Part shown: piece by piece, positions 47,824 to 55,845 of the stretch | How the letters are laid out: the number at the start of each line of letters is the position of its first letter | How positions within the stretch are numbered: position 1 is the stretch's first letter | Assembly (NCBI RefSeq): GCF_001667015.1 | Contig: NZ_LZIS01000139.1 | Location: 1-56,141, forward strand | Direction: 5' to 3' | Length of the DNA stretch: 56,141 nucleotides | DNA from: Mycobacterium sp. E3198 | GTDB lineage: Bacteria; Actinomycetota; Actinomycetes; Mycobacteriales; Mycobacteriaceae | Made by a program: the position numbers and the translations under genes | Notes under the pieces: model-generated | Databases searched by the model: none | What the model saw: only the letters and a program-made list of their open reading frames with translations | What the model was told of the DNA's origin: nothing

Positions 47824-48255
47824 CTAGAACGAGGCGCGCAGCGACGGCACCACCAGCCCCGCCACGCCACGCAGTGTCGCCTTGAGCATGTCGAAGAAGT
47901 CGAAGTAGTCGCGCCACAGCGTGATTCGCCCGTCGTGCACCTCGAAAACGCCGCACACCCAGAACTGCAGCCGCAGCGGCCCGACGATCAGCGCGTCGGT
48001 GCGTTCGGTGAGCACCGCGGCGCCGTCGGCGGCGATGCGGTGGATCTTCACCTCGAAGGCCCCGCGGCCTTCCATCATGCGGAACAGCTTGATCGCCCGG
48101 GCGCGGCCGTGGATCGTCGGCAGCCCCACGTTCTGGTAAACGAGGTTGTCGTCCAGCGCCGCCCCGGCGGCGTCCAGGTCCGAATCTTGAAGCGCGTTCA
48201 GGAAACCCTCGACCGTGCGGGTGTTCGCCACGCCTGTGTCAGTCAGCTCGGTCAT
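47824..48255 (-). CDS. ephG: Limonene-1,2-epoxide hydrolase-like protein (EphG-like)
   Basis: A 143-residue SnoaL/limonene-epoxide-hydrolase-fold protein, positional homologue of Rv2740. Motifs: TVEGFLNALQDSDLDAAGAALDDNLVYQNVGLPTIHGRARAIKLFRMM, then EVHDGRITLWRDYFDFFDMLKATLRG. The Arg/Asp-rich WRDYFD segment carries catalytic residues of this family. ATG at 48255 is set by TACGCT on the minus strand (48262-48267) six bases upstream; the longer frame crosses the divergent glycosyltransferase. M. tuberculosis EphG hydrolyses lipid and sterol epoxides; substrate here is inferred. Confidence 0.87.
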   Translation of the reverse strand: MTELTDTGVANTRTVEGFLNALQDSDLDAAGAALDDNLVYQNVGLPTIHGRARAIKLFRMMEGRGAFEVKIHRIAADGAAVLTERTDALIVGPLRLQFWVCGVFEVHDGRITLWRDYFDFFDMLKATLRGVAGLVVPSLRASF

Positions 48256-48307
48256 GCTGCCAGCGTAGGCGAGTGCGGCGGCTCCGCGGTGTGGCAGGGT
48301 AGGGCCG

Positions 48308-49474
48308 ATGCGCGTCGCCGTGGTTGCCGGGCCCGATCCCGGGCACTCGTTCCCGGCGATCGCGCTGTGCCGGCGGTTCGGCGAGGCGGGCGACGAGCCC
48401 GTCTTGTTGACGGGCCCGGAGTGGCTCGGCGCCGCGCGCGCCGCCGGCGTCGAGGCGGTCGAGCTGGACGGGCTGACCGCCACCGACGAGGACGCCGACG
48501 CCGGGGCCCGGATTCACCGGCGCGCGGCGCGGATGGCGGTCCTCAATGTCCCGGCGCTGCGCGACCTGGCGCCGGATCTGGTGGTCTCGGACGTCATCAC
48601 CGCGGGCGGCGGAATGGCCGCCGAGCTGTTGGGCATCCCCTGGACCGAGCTCAACCCCCATCCGCTGTACCTGCCGTCGAAGGGGTTGCCGCCGATCGGC
48701 AGCGGGCTGGCGCGCGGCACCGGCTTCCGCGGCCGGCTGCGGGACGCCACGATGCGTGCGCTGACGGCGCGGTCGTGGCGCGCCGGCATCAAGCAGCGCG
48801 CCGCCGCCCGGCTCGAGATCGGGCTGCCCGCCGTCGATCCCGGGCCGCTGCGACGGCTGATCGCCACGCTGCCCGCCCTGGAGGTGGCGCGCCCGGACTG
48901 GCCGGCGGAGGCCGTCGTCGTGGGACCCCTGCACTTCGAGCCGACCGATCGGGTGCTGAACATCCCGCCGGGCTCCGGGCCGGTGGTGGTGGTCGCGCCG
49001 TCGACCGCGCTCACCGGGACCGCCGGGTTGGCCGAGGTCGCCCTGGACTGCCTGAGGCCGGGGGCCACGCTGCCGGCCGGTTCACGGCTGGTGGTGTCGC
49101 GGCTCGGCGGCGCCGAGCTGACCGTGCCGCCGTGGGCGGTGGTCGGGCTGGGGCGCCAGTCGGAACTGCTGACACACGCCGACCTGGTGATCTGCGGCGG
49201 CGGGCACGGCATGGTGGCCAAGACGCTGCTGTCCGGGGTGCCGCTGGTGGTCGTTCCCGGCGGCGGGGATCAATGGGAGATGGCCAATCGGGTGGTGCGC
49301 CAGGGCAGCGGCCGGCTGGTTCGGCCGCTGAGCGCCGACGCGTTGGTGGCCGCGGTGGGCGAGGTGCTGTCCTCGCCCGGCTACCGGCAGGCCGCGCGGC
49401 GGGCCGCCGCCGGCATCGCCGACGTCGCCGACCCGGTGCGGGTCTGCCACCAAGCGCTGGCGCTTGCCGGCTGA
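48308..49474 (+). CDS. GT-B glycosyltransferase (Rv2739c-like)
   Basis: A 388-residue UGT/GT1-like glycosyltransferase. MRVAVVAGPDPGHSFPAIALCRRF is the N-terminal acceptor domain. HADLVICGGGHGMVAKTLLSGVPLVVVPGGGDQWEMANRVV is the C-terminal donor-sugar domain, with GGGHGM in place of the usual HGGxGT. It is the positional homologue of Rv2739c. Acceptor and sugar are unknown. It is divergent from the EphG-like gene and 23 bases upstream of the DUF3046 gene. Confidence 0.85.
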   Translation: MRVAVVAGPDPGHSFPAIALCRRFGEAGDEPVLLTGPEWLGAARAAGVEAVELDGLTATDEDADAGARIHRRAARMAVLNVPALRDLAPDLVVSDVITAGGGMAAELLGIPWTELNPHPLYLPSKGLPPIGSGLARGTGFRGRLRDATMRALTARSWRAGIKQRAAARLEIGLPAVDPGPLRRLIATLPALEVARPDWPAEAVVVGPLHFEPTDRVLNIPPGSGPVVVVAPSTALTGTAGLAEVALDCLRPGATLPAGSRLVVSRLGGAELTVPPWAVVGLGRQSELLTHADLVICGGGHGMVAKTLLSGVPLVVVPGGGDQWEMANRVVRQGSGRLVRPLSADALVAAVGEVLSSPGYRQAARRAAAGIADVADPVRVCHQALALAG

Positions 49475-49484
49475 GCCGGCTGGG

Positions 49485-49498
49485 TATGTTGGCTGACG
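49485..49498 (+). promoter_or_regulatory. Leaderless promoter of the DUF3046 gene
   Basis: TATGTT at 49485-49490 is followed after seven bases by the GTG at 49498. An ATG at 49486 is in frame but lies inside this element. Confidence 0.45.
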
Positions 49499-49692
49499 TG
49501 CGGCTGACGGAGTTCAACGAACGGGTTGTCTTGCGCTTTGGCGCGACCTACGGCCCGTCGGTGCTGGTGGATCACGTGCTGACCAGCTTCGACGGCCGCA
49601 CCGCCGCCCAGGCGATCGACGACGGCGTCGAGCCCCGCGACGTCTGGCGGGCGCTGTGCGCCGACTTCGACGTCCCGCGCGACCAGTGGTGA
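49498..49692 (+). CDS. DUF3046 small protein (Rv2738c-like)
   Basis: A 64-residue protein: RLTEFNERVVLRFGATYGPSVLVDHVLTSFDGRTAAQAIDDGVEPRDVWRALCADFDVPRDQW, in full DUF3046 form. Actinobacteria keep it near recA-recX; function unknown. GTG at 49498 is chosen over ATG at 49486 (which adds MLAD) because of the leaderless promoter. The gene converges on the FhuF-like gene across a repeat-rich gap. Confidence 0.9.
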   Translation: MRLTEFNERVVLRFGATYGPSVLVDHVLTSFDGRTAAQAIDDGVEPRDVWRALCADFDVPRDQW

Positions 49693-49710
49693 GCCGGCCT
49701 CAACGCCGCT

Positions 49711-49811
49711 GGGCGTTGAGTGTGCGGTGTTGGCGTTGAGTGCGCAGTGGTGGCGTGATCCGGGCGTTTTTCCCGCCCTGGACGCACACCCAAAGCCCTG
49801 GACGCACACTC
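49711..49811. repeat. Structured repeat cluster between convergent genes
   Basis: GGCGTTGAGTG occurs twice (49712-49722 and 49732-49742), and CCTGGACGCACAC twice (49777-49789 and 49797-49809). GAGTGTGCG (49718-49726) is the exact complement of CGCACACTC (49803-49811), so the block can fold into a long hairpin between the DUF3046 and FhuF-like stops. It may act as a two-way terminator and looks like a dispersed mycobacterial repeat. Confidence 0.6.
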
Positions 49812-50487
49812 ATTTCCGCTGCGGCCGCCGGTCCCGCCGAAACACGCAATCGCCGCACACGGACCGCCCCGGCACGCGGTAGAACAGGCAGCAGCTGTGG
49901 CGCCGGAACGCGAGATGCGGCCCGCTGAGCACGCCGGAGCCGGCCAGCACGCCGCTGTCCAGCAGTGACTGGGTCATCGCGACGATCGCCGGCCGCAGGT
50001 CCGGGCGCGCGACGAGCAGTGCCCGGGCCGCGCCGACGAGCGCGGACGCGATGTTGCCGGCCAGCAGGGCCGGCGCCAGCGTGACCCGCAGGCCCGCGGC
50101 GAACGGGCCCATGTGCTGTGTGACCACGATGCGGTACAGCGACTTCGCCGACGGCGGGGCGAGCGGCCGCCCGACGGGTTCGGGGAGCCGCAGCTGCGCC
50201 CCGTCGTCGGCGCGCTGCAGGTCTTTGAGGTCCGGAACGACGCCGTGACCCAGCGCGCACGCCAGCACGGGCGACCACAACCGGGTGGCGTGGCCCAGGT
50301 GCACCAGCGAGGCGCCGATCCGCGCATCCGACGTGTGATACCGCCGGGCGGTGGTGTCGATCAGATCGGCGAAGCCGTCGGTGTAGGACCGCCTGACGGG
50401 ATGCCACCCCGCCGGCTCGCCGCCCACCGTGAGCGCGAAAAAGCCTTTGTAGGAAGATATTTCGGCCAGCTCAGCCGAGATGTCCAT
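49810..50487 (-). CDS. FhuF-like [2Fe-2S] reductase under a cobalamin riboswitch
   Basis: A 225-residue protein whose C-terminus has Cys199, Cys200, Cys211 and Cys214 in RHSCCLFYRVPGRSVCGDC, the CC-x10-C-x2-C iron-sulfur motif of FhuF-type ferric-siderophore reductases. The middle part (SLVHLGHATRLWSPVLACALGHGVVPDL) also matches that family. ATG at 50487 begins MDISAELAEISSYKGFF; a longer frame to 50604 would read through the riboswitch and is rejected. A cobalamin riboswitch (50534-50650) precedes it, so the gene should fall when B12 is plentiful. A role in reducing corrinoid cobalt, or iron in a B12-linked process, is inference. Confidence 0.83.
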   Translation of the reverse strand: MDISAELAEISSYKGFFALTVGGEPAGWHPVRRSYTDGFADLIDTTARRYHTSDARIGASLVHLGHATRLWSPVLACALGHGVVPDLKDLQRADDGAQLRLPEPVGRPLAPPSAKSLYRIVVTQHMGPFAAGLRVTLAPALLAGNIASALVGAARALLVARPDLRPAIVAMTQSLLDSGVLAGSGVLSGPHLAFRRHSCCLFYRVPGRSVCGDCVFRRDRRPQRK

Positions 50488-50503
50488 GCGCAACCAACCC
50501 TCT

Positions 50504-50522
50504 CTGGGGAAATCCGCCCCAG
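50504..50522 (-). promoter_or_regulatory. Expression-platform hairpin before the FhuF-like gene
   Basis: On the minus strand CTGGGG and CCCCAG form a 6-base stem with a 7-base loop, followed at once by GAGAGGG, the likely ribosome-binding site, and then the ATG at 50487. Folding here, or pairing with the aptamer, could gate translation. Confidence 0.5.
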
Positions 50523-50533
50523 TTCTCGTGAGG

Positions 50534-50650
50534 AAGCGCTGACGGTGAGTATCTGGCTCCCGGGTCGGGGCATGCCCGTCCCGGTCACAGTGGCGGGACC
50601 GCACCGGATTCGCACCGGTTTCCTCAAGGGGTGTGGCCCGTCAGCGCCTT
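50534..50650 (-). promoter_or_regulatory. Cobalamin (adenosylcobalamin-type) riboswitch aptamer
   Basis: Read on the minus strand, GCGCTGACGG (50638-50647) pairs perfectly with CCGTCAGCGC (50536-50545) to close the element. Inside are the conserved core (GGAAACCGGTGCGAATCCGG, then a CCCGCCACTGTGACCGGG run) and the B12 box form GAGCCAGATACTCACC. These are the hallmarks of the cobalamin riboswitch in the expected order. Its 3' end lies about 47 bases upstream of the FhuF-like ATG. Confidence 0.9.
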
Positions 50651-50695
50651 TCGGTAGCAAATATTGCCACACGCCGCGCGCCCGGCGTGTCAAGC

Positions 50696-50723
50696 TTGAA
50701 TCGAACAGGTGTTCGGCTACTGT
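50696..50723 (+). promoter_or_regulatory. LexA-controlled recA promoter with SOS box
   Basis: TTGAAT (50696-50701) and TACTGT (50718-50723) form a -35/-10 pair with 16 bases between. The SOS box TCGAAC-AGGT-GTTCGG (50701-50716) fills the spacer and differs from TCGAAC-N4-GTTCGA only in the last base. LexA binding would block this promoter. Confidence 0.85.
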
Positions 50724-50746
50724 GGTGAGTGTTCTTCAGAGCCGAC

Positions 50747-50769
50747 TTGTCGGTGGCCTTCTCTAGTGT
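50747..50769 (+). promoter_or_regulatory. LexA-independent (PafBC-type) recA promoter
   Basis: TTGTCGGTG (50747-50755), eight bases, then TAGTGT (50764-50769) matches the RecA-independent DNA-damage promoter consensus TTGTCRGTG-N8-TANNNT exactly. This promoter class is activated by PafBC in mycobacteria. The start site would lie near 50776, about 50 bases before recA. Confidence 0.88.
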
Positions 50770-50826
50770 CACGGCCAACCGACCGATACCGGTCAGAAGC
50801 ACACACCGACGATAGGAAGAGGCACC

Positions 50827-52962
50827 ATGACGCAAGCCCCCGACCGCGAGAAGGCTCTCGAACTGGCGATGGCCCAGATCGAAAAGAGCTACGGCAAAGG
50901 CTCGGTGATGCGTCTCGGCGACGAGATGCGTCAGCCGATCTCGGTCATCCCGACCGGATCCATCGCACTGGACGTGGCCCTGGGCATCGGCGGGCTGCCC
51001 CGCGGCCGGGTCGTGGAGATCTATGGCCCGGAGTCCTCGGGTAAGACCACCGTCGCGCTGCACGCGGTGGCCAACGCCCAGGCCGCCGGCGGCGTCGCGG
51101 CGTTCATCGACGCCGAGCACGCCCTGGACCCGGACTACGCCAAGAAGCTTGGCGTCGACACGGATTCGCTGCTGGTCAGCCAGCCCGACACCGGTGAGCA
51201 GGCGCTCGAGATCGCCGACATGCTGATCCGCTCCGGCGCGCTGGACATCCTGGTCATCGACTCGGTGGCGGCCCTGGTGCCGCGCGCCGAACTCGAGGGC
51301 GAGATGGGGGACAGCCACGTCGGCCTGCAGGCCCGGCTGATGAGCCAGGCGCTGCGAAAGATGACCGGCGCGCTCAACAACTCGGGAACCACGGCGATCT
51401 TCATCAACCAGCTCCGCGAAAAAATCGGAGTGATGTTCGGGTGCATGAATTACTCCACCCGAGTGACTCTTGCGGACGGTTCCACCGAAAAGATCGGCAA
51501 GATCGTCAACAACAAGATGGACGTCGAGGTGCTGTCTTACGACCCAGTCACCGATCAGGTCGTCCCGCGCAAGGTAGTCAACTGGTTCAACAACGGCCCC
51601 GCCGAGCAGTTCTTGCAGTTCACCGTCGAGAAGTCCAGCGGCAACGGCAAATCACAATTCGCCGCAACACCCAACCACCTCATTCGCACACCGAGCGGCT
51701 GGAAAGAAGCCGGCGATCTCTTTACTGGTGACCGCGTGCTCGCTGCCGAACCGCATCTGCTCAGCGACCAGCAGTTTCAGGTGGTGCTGGGATCGCTGAT
51801 GGGTGACGGCAACCTCTCACCGAATCGCCGCGATCGCAATGGAGTCCGCTTCCGGCTGGGACACGGCGCCAAGCAGGTCGAGTACCTGTGGTGGAAGACC
51901 GCGTTGATGGGCAACATCCGGTATGCAATGCGGGAGAACGCCAAGGGCGCGAGGTTTGTCGACTTCACTCCACTGGCAGAGCTCGCCGAATTACAGCGCG
52001 CGGTTTATCTCGGAGACGGCAGGAAGTTCTTCTCCGAGGAATACCTCAAGGCGTTAACACCACTGGCTCTGGCCATTTGGTACATGGACGACGGCTCATT
52101 CACTTTGCGCTCCAAGGGATTGCAGGAACGTACTACTGGCGGCAGCGGCAGCATTGAGATCTGCGTCGAAGCCATGACCGAAGGCACGCGTGTGCGGTTG
52201 CGCGACTATCTGCATGATTCATACGGCTTGGATGTGCGTCTGCGGCACGCCGGCTCAGCCGGTAAGGCGGTGCTGGTGTTCTCTACCGCGGCCATGGCGA
52301 AGTTCCAGGAATTGGTCGCGCCATACATGGCGCCGTCCATGGACTACAAGCTGTTGCCGCGGTTCCGTGGTCAAGGGGCGGTGACCCCACAGTTCATCGA
52401 ACCCACCCAGCAGTTGGTACCGGCCCGCATTCTCGACGTGCATGTCAAGCCGCACACCCGGTCAATGAATCGATTCGATATTGAGGTCGAGGGCAATCAC
52501 AACTATTTCGTTGACGGTGTGATGGTGCACAACTCGCCCGAAACCACCACGGGTGGAAAGGCTTTGAAGTTCTACGCGTCGGTGCGCATGGACGTGCGCC
52601 GGATCGAGACGCTCAAAGACGGCACCAACGCGGTCGGCAACCGCACCCGGGTCAAGGTCGTCAAGAACAAGGTGTCGCCGCCGTTCAAGCAGGCCGAGTT
52701 CGACATCCTCTACGGCCGCGGCATCAGCCGCGAGGGTTCGCTGATCGACATGGGGGTGGATCAGGGCTTCATCCGCAAGTCCGGGTCGTGGTTCACCTAC
52801 GAGGGTGAGCAACTCGGGCAGGGCAAGGAGAACGTCCGCACCTTCCTGATGGAGAACGCCGACATCGCCAACGAGATCGAGAAGAAGATCAAGGAAAAGC
52901 TCGGCATTGGCGCGGTGGTGACTGCTGATGACGACGCCTTGCCGGCCCCCGTCGACTTCTGA
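50827..52962 (+). CDS. recA: RecA recombinase precursor with intein
   Basis: Strand-exchange ATPase and LexA co-protease. The 711-residue precursor has extein parts 1-205 and 570-711, giving a mature RecA of 347 residues. Walker [10 protein letters not shown] (near 67-75), [14 protein letters not shown] and [23 protein letters not shown] are canonical. The intein interrupts ...[13 protein letters not shown]. The M. tuberculosis insertion point (RVKVVKNK/...SPPFKQ) is uninterrupted here. ATG at 50827 has GGAAGAGG upstream. Promoters are LexA- and PafBC-type. It overlaps recX by 35 bases. Confidence 0.98.
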   Translation: MTQAPDREKALELAMAQIEKSYGKGSVMRLGDEMRQPISVIPTGSIALDVALGIGGLPRGRVVEIYGPESSGKTTVALHAVANAQAAGGVAAFIDAEHALDPDYAKKLGVDTDSLLVSQPDTGEQALEIADMLIRSGALDILVIDSVAALVPRAELEGEMGDSHVGLQARLMSQALRKMTGALNNSGTTAIFINQLREKIGVMFGCMNYSTRVTLADGSTEKIGKIVNNKMDVEVLSYDPVTDQVVPRKVVNWFNNGPAEQFLQFTVEKSSGNGKSQFAATPNHLIRTPSGWKEAGDLFTGDRVLAAEPHLLSDQQFQVVLGSLMGDGNLSPNRRDRNGVRFRLGHGAKQVEYLWWKTALMGNIRYAMRENAKGARFVDFTPLAELAELQRAVYLGDGRKFFSEEYLKALTPLALAIWYMDDGSFTLRSKGLQERTTGGSGSIEICVEAMTEGTRVRLRDYLHDSYGLDVRLRHAGSAGKAVLVFSTAAMAKFQELVAPYMAPSMDYKLLPRFRGQGAVTPQFIEPTQQLVPARILDVHVKPHTRSMNRFDIEVEGNHNYFVDGVMVHNSPETTTGGKALKFYASVRMDVRRIETLKDGTNAVGNRTRVKVVKNKVSPPFKQAEFDILYGRGISREGSLIDMGVDQGFIRKSGSWFTYEGEQLGQGKENVRTFLMENADIANEIEKKIKEKLGIGAVVTADDDALPAPVDF
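51442..52533 (+). other. RecA intein with LAGLIDADG endonuclease, M. leprae-type site
   Basis: This in-frame 364-residue insertion spans precursor residues 206-569. It starts at Cys206 ([14 protein letters not shown], block A), has the block B motif ATPNHLIRT, and ends [16 protein letters not shown] with the terminal Asn569 followed by Ser570 as +1 nucleophile. The homing-endonuclease motifs [13 protein letters not shown] and [11 protein letters not shown] both keep an acidic residue. Sequence and site resemble the M. leprae RecA intein rather than that of M. tuberculosis. G+C is visibly lower: 31 of 60 bases at 52021-52080 against 43 of 60 at 50941-51000 in the extein. Confidence 0.95.
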
Positions 52963-53449
52963 GCCCTCCCGCGAGGAGCAGGCGCGGGCGTTGTGCCTGC
53001 GCCTGCTCACCGCGAGGTCGCGCACCCGGGCCGAGCTGTCCGGCCAGCTGGCCAAACGCGGGTACCCCGACGACGTCAGCGGCCGGGTGCTCGACCGGCT
53101 GGCCGCCGTCGGACTCGTCGACGACCGGGATTTCGCCGAGCAATGGGTGCGGTCACGCCATGTCAGGGCGGGGAAGAGCAGGCGTGCGTTGGCCGCCGAG
53201 TTGCACACCAAGGGCGTCGACAACGACGTGATCACCGCGGTGCTGAGCGGGATCGACGCCGGGGCCGAGCGCGACCGGGCCGAAGAACTGGTGCGGGCGA
53301 AGCTGCGGCGCGAGACGCTGAGCGGGGATGACACGCGGATTACCCGCCGACTGGTGGGGATGCTGGCCCGGCGCGGCTACAGCCAGAACCTGGCGTGCGA
53401 GGTCGTCCTGGCCGAGCTGGCCGCCGAACGGGAGCGCAGGCGGGTCTAG
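52928..53449 (+). CDS. recX: RecA regulator RecX
   Basis: Binds RecA filaments and inhibits their ATPase and co-protease activity. 173 residues, three-helix RecX repeats: [56 protein letters not shown] and a second [18 protein letters not shown]. It overlaps the recA 3' end by 35 bases, as in M. tuberculosis, so the two are expressed together. Confidence 0.95.
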   Translation: MTTPCRPPSTSEPSREEQARALCLRLLTARSRTRAELSGQLAKRGYPDDVSGRVLDRLAAVGLVDDRDFAEQWVRSRHVRAGKSRRALAAELHTKGVDNDVITAVLSGIDAGAERDRAEELVRAKLRRETLSGDDTRITRRLVGMLARRGYSQNLACEVVLAELAAERERRRV

Positions 53450-53481
53450 CTGCGGGTTAATCCGGTAACCCCCGGTCGCCG

Positions 53482-53494
53482 TACCATGGCCCCG
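53482..53494 (+). promoter_or_regulatory. Leaderless miaB promoter
   Basis: TACCAT at 53482-53487 lies six bases before the GTG at 53494; no Shine-Dalgarno is present. Confidence 0.55.
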
Positions 53495-55017
53495 TGACTT
53501 CGATGGTGGCCCGAGACGTTTCGGGGGCGCGTACCTACCAGGTGCGCACCTACGGGTGCCAGATGAACGTCCACGACTCCGAGCGGTTGGCGGGGCTGCT
53601 GGAGGCGGCCGGTTACCGCCGGGCCGCGGACGGTGCCGACGCCGACGTGGTCGTCTTCAACACCTGCGCCGTCCGGGAGAACGCCGACAACAAGCTGTAC
53701 GGCAACCTCAGCCACCTGGCGCCACGCAAGCGCGGCAACCCCGACATGCAGATCGCCGTCGGGGGCTGCCTCGCGCAGAAGGACCGGGACGCGCTGCTGC
53801 GCAAGGCGCCGTGGGTCGACGTCGTGTTCGGCACGCACAACATCGGATCGCTGCCGGCGCTACTCGACCGGGCCCGGCACAACAACGTCGCGCAGGTCGA
53901 GATCGCCGAGGCGCTGCAGCACTTCCCGTCGTCGCTGCCCAGCGCCCGCGAATCCGCCTACGCCGCCTGGGTTTCCATCTCGGTGGGATGCAACAACACC
54001 TGCACGTTCTGCATCGTGCCGTCGCTGCGCGGCAAGGAGGTCGACCGCAGCCCGGCCGACATCCTGGCCGAGGTGCGGTCGCTGGTCGCCGACGGCGTGC
54101 TGGAAGTCACCCTGCTGGGCCAGAACGTCAACGCCTACGGGGTGTCCTTCGCCGACCCGGCGCAGCCCCGCGATCGCGGCGCCTTCGCCGAGCTGCTGCG
54201 GGCCTGCGGGCGCATCGACGGGCTGGAACGCGTGCGGTTCACCTCGCCGCATCCGGCCGAGTTCACCGACGACGTCATCGAGGCGATGGCGCAGACGCCG
54301 AACGTCTGCCCGGCCCTGCACATGCCGCTGCAGTCGGGCTCCGACCGGATACTGCGGGCGATGCGGCGGTCATATCGCGCCGAACGGTATCTGGGCATCA
54401 TCGAGCGGGTCCGGGCGGCCATGCCGCACGCCGCGATCACCACCGACCTGATCGTCGGATTCCCCGGCGAGACCGAAGAGGACTTCGCCGCCACCCTCGA
54501 CGTCGTGCGGCAGGCCCGCTTCGCCGCGGCGTTCACCTTCCAGTACTCCAAGCGGCCCGGCACCCCCGCCGCCGCGTTCGACGGGCAGCTGCCGAAAGCC
54601 GTCGTGCAGGAACGCTACGAACGGCTGATCGAGGTGCAGGAGCAGATCTCGCTGGAGGGCAATCGGGCGCTGATCGGGCAGCCGGTCGAACTGCTGGTCG
54701 CCACCGGCGAAGGACGCAAGGACGCCCGCACGGCCCGCATGACGGGCCGGGCCCGCGACGGCCGGCTGGTGCACTTTGCCTGTAACGAAGCCTCGAACGA
54801 CCAGGTGCGCCCGGGTGACGTCGTCACCACGGTCGTCACCGATGCCGCCCCGCATCACCTCATCGCCGACGCGGGAATCCGCAGCCACCGCCGCACCCGG
54901 GCGGGCGACGCGCACGCCGCCGGGCGCCGCCCCCGCACGATCGGCCTCGGCATGCCCGCCGTCGGGCCGTCTACCGAACCGCTGGAACCGCTAGAAACGC
55001 TGGGGTGCCCCCGATGA
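53494..55017 (+). CDS. miaB: tRNA-2-methylthio-N6-isopentenyladenosine synthase
   Basis: Radical-SAM methylthiotransferase that thiomethylates i6A37 of tRNAs. 507 residues. N-terminal UPF0004 cysteines Cys22 (YGCQMN), Cys58 (NTCAVREN) and Cys92 (GGCLAQKD) bind the second cluster; Cys166, Cys170 and Cys173 (CNNTCTFC) bind the radical-SAM cluster; a TRAM domain follows (about 370-440, [23 protein letters not shown]). The C-terminal tail is Arg/Ala-rich. GTG at 53494 fits the leaderless promoter. The Rv2734 and Rv2735c genes found between recX and miaB in M. tuberculosis are missing. Confidence 0.96.
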   Translation: MTSMVARDVSGARTYQVRTYGCQMNVHDSERLAGLLEAAGYRRAADGADADVVVFNTCAVRENADNKLYGNLSHLAPRKRGNPDMQIAVGGCLAQKDRDALLRKAPWVDVVFGTHNIGSLPALLDRARHNNVAQVEIAEALQHFPSSLPSARESAYAAWVSISVGCNNTCTFCIVPSLRGKEVDRSPADILAEVRSLVADGVLEVTLLGQNVNAYGVSFADPAQPRDRGAFAELLRACGRIDGLERVRFTSPHPAEFTDDVIEAMAQTPNVCPALHMPLQSGSDRILRAMRRSYRAERYLGIIERVRAAMPHAAITTDLIVGFPGETEEDFAATLDVVRQARFAAAFTFQYSKRPGTPAAAFDGQLPKAVVQERYERLIEVQEQISLEGNRALIGQPVELLVATGEGRKDARTARMTGRARDGRLVHFACNEASNDQVRPGDVVTTVVTDAAPHHLIADAGIRSHRRTRAGDAHAAGRRPRTIGLGMPAVGPSTEPLEPLETLGCPR

Positions 55018-55610
55018 AGAAAGAACACGTCGACATCGACGCGCTAAGAACCGAAATCGAGGCCGCCGAGCGCCGGGTGGCGCGCGAAATCGACCCCGGC
55101 CCAAGGGCTTTGGTGGTCGCGATCCTGGTGTTCGTGCTACTCGGTTCGTTCGCCTTGCCGCACACCGGCGACGTGCGGGGATGGGACGTGCTGTTTTCCA
55201 GCCACGACGCCGGCGCCGCCGCCGTGGCCCTGCCGTCGCGGGTGTTCGCGTGGCTGGCGCTGGTGTTCGGCGTGGGCTGCTCGACGCTGGCGCTGATGAC
55301 GCGGCGCTGGGCGCTCGCCTGGGTCGCGCTGGCGGGCTCGGCCGTCGCGTCCGGCGCCGGGCTGCTGGCCGTGTGGTCGCGCCAAACCGTCGCCGCCGGG
55401 CACCCCGGCCCCGGCGTCGGGCTGATCGTGGCGTGGATCGCCGTGCTGCTGTTGACGTTCCACTGGGCACGCGTGGTGTGGGCCCGCACCGCCGTGCATC
55501 TGGCGGCCGAGGAGCAGCGGCGCAGGCTCGCCGCGCAGCAGCAGTCGGCGACGCTGCTGGACACCCTGGGCGATCCGGAGGATCCGACGGCGCCGAAACC
55601 CGAAGCCTAG
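55014..55610 (+). CDS. Conserved membrane protein (Rv2732c-like)
   Basis: A 198-residue membrane protein. A charged, helical N-terminus ([31 protein letters not shown]) is followed by four hydrophobic segments ([79 protein letters not shown]) and a Gln/Arg-rich tail. Homologue of the gene after miaB in M. tuberculosis; function unknown. ATG at 55014 overlaps the miaB stop (ATGA); a GTG at 55005 is also possible. Confidence 0.85.
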   Translation: MKKEHVDIDALRTEIEAAERRVAREIDPGPRALVVAILVFVLLGSFALPHTGDVRGWDVLFSSHDAGAAAVALPSRVFAWLALVFGVGCSTLALMTRRWALAWVALAGSAVASGAGLLAVWSRQTVAAGHPGPGVGLIVAWIAVLLLTFHWARVVWARTAVHLAAEEQRRRLAAQQQSATLLDTLGDPEDPTAPKPEA

Positions 55611-55845
55611 GACCTGCGGGTCAGCGCCTCGGCGGCCGCATCGGCCCACTGCCGCCACTGCTCGGCGTTGGCCCTGGCCTCCTCGGCCTCCTTGGTCCGG
55701 CCTGCGGCGGCGGCCTTCTGCGCCTGCTGCTCGTACTGCTCGGCGCGGGTCCGGAACTGCTCGGCCCGGGCCTGCGCCTGCGGGTCCGACCAGTCCGCTT
55801 CGCCGGCGTCGCGCACCCGTTTCTCGACCGCGCGCAGGCGCCGCT
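55607..55845 (-). pseudogene. DUF349 protein (Rv2731-like), C-terminal fragment
   Basis: The minus strand reads [30 protein letters not shown]...[22 protein letters not shown] in form, the C-terminus of an Ala/Glu-rich helical DUF349 protein, convergent with the Rv2732c-like gene (4-base CTAG overlap). Upstream of residue RRLRAV the frame turns into low-sense Ser/Ala residues because the sequence flips to the opposite strand at about 55842-55850. The gene is therefore broken in this assembly. Confidence 0.75.

Noticed and set aside
47935..49497. Long plus-strand frame of 585 residues ending in the DUF3046 gene
   Set aside because: Only its last 64 residues are protein-like (DUF3046); the rest is a frame-shifted shadow of the glycosyltransferase and antisense to the epoxide-hydrolase-like gene.
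50488..50604. N-terminal extension of the FhuF-like protein to 50604
   Set aside because: It would translate the riboswitch expression platform and part of the aptamer; MDISAELAEI at 50487 is the natural start.
52563..52680. Second intein at the M. tuberculosis RecA site
   Set aside because: RVKVVKNK runs directly into VSPPFKQ with no insertion.
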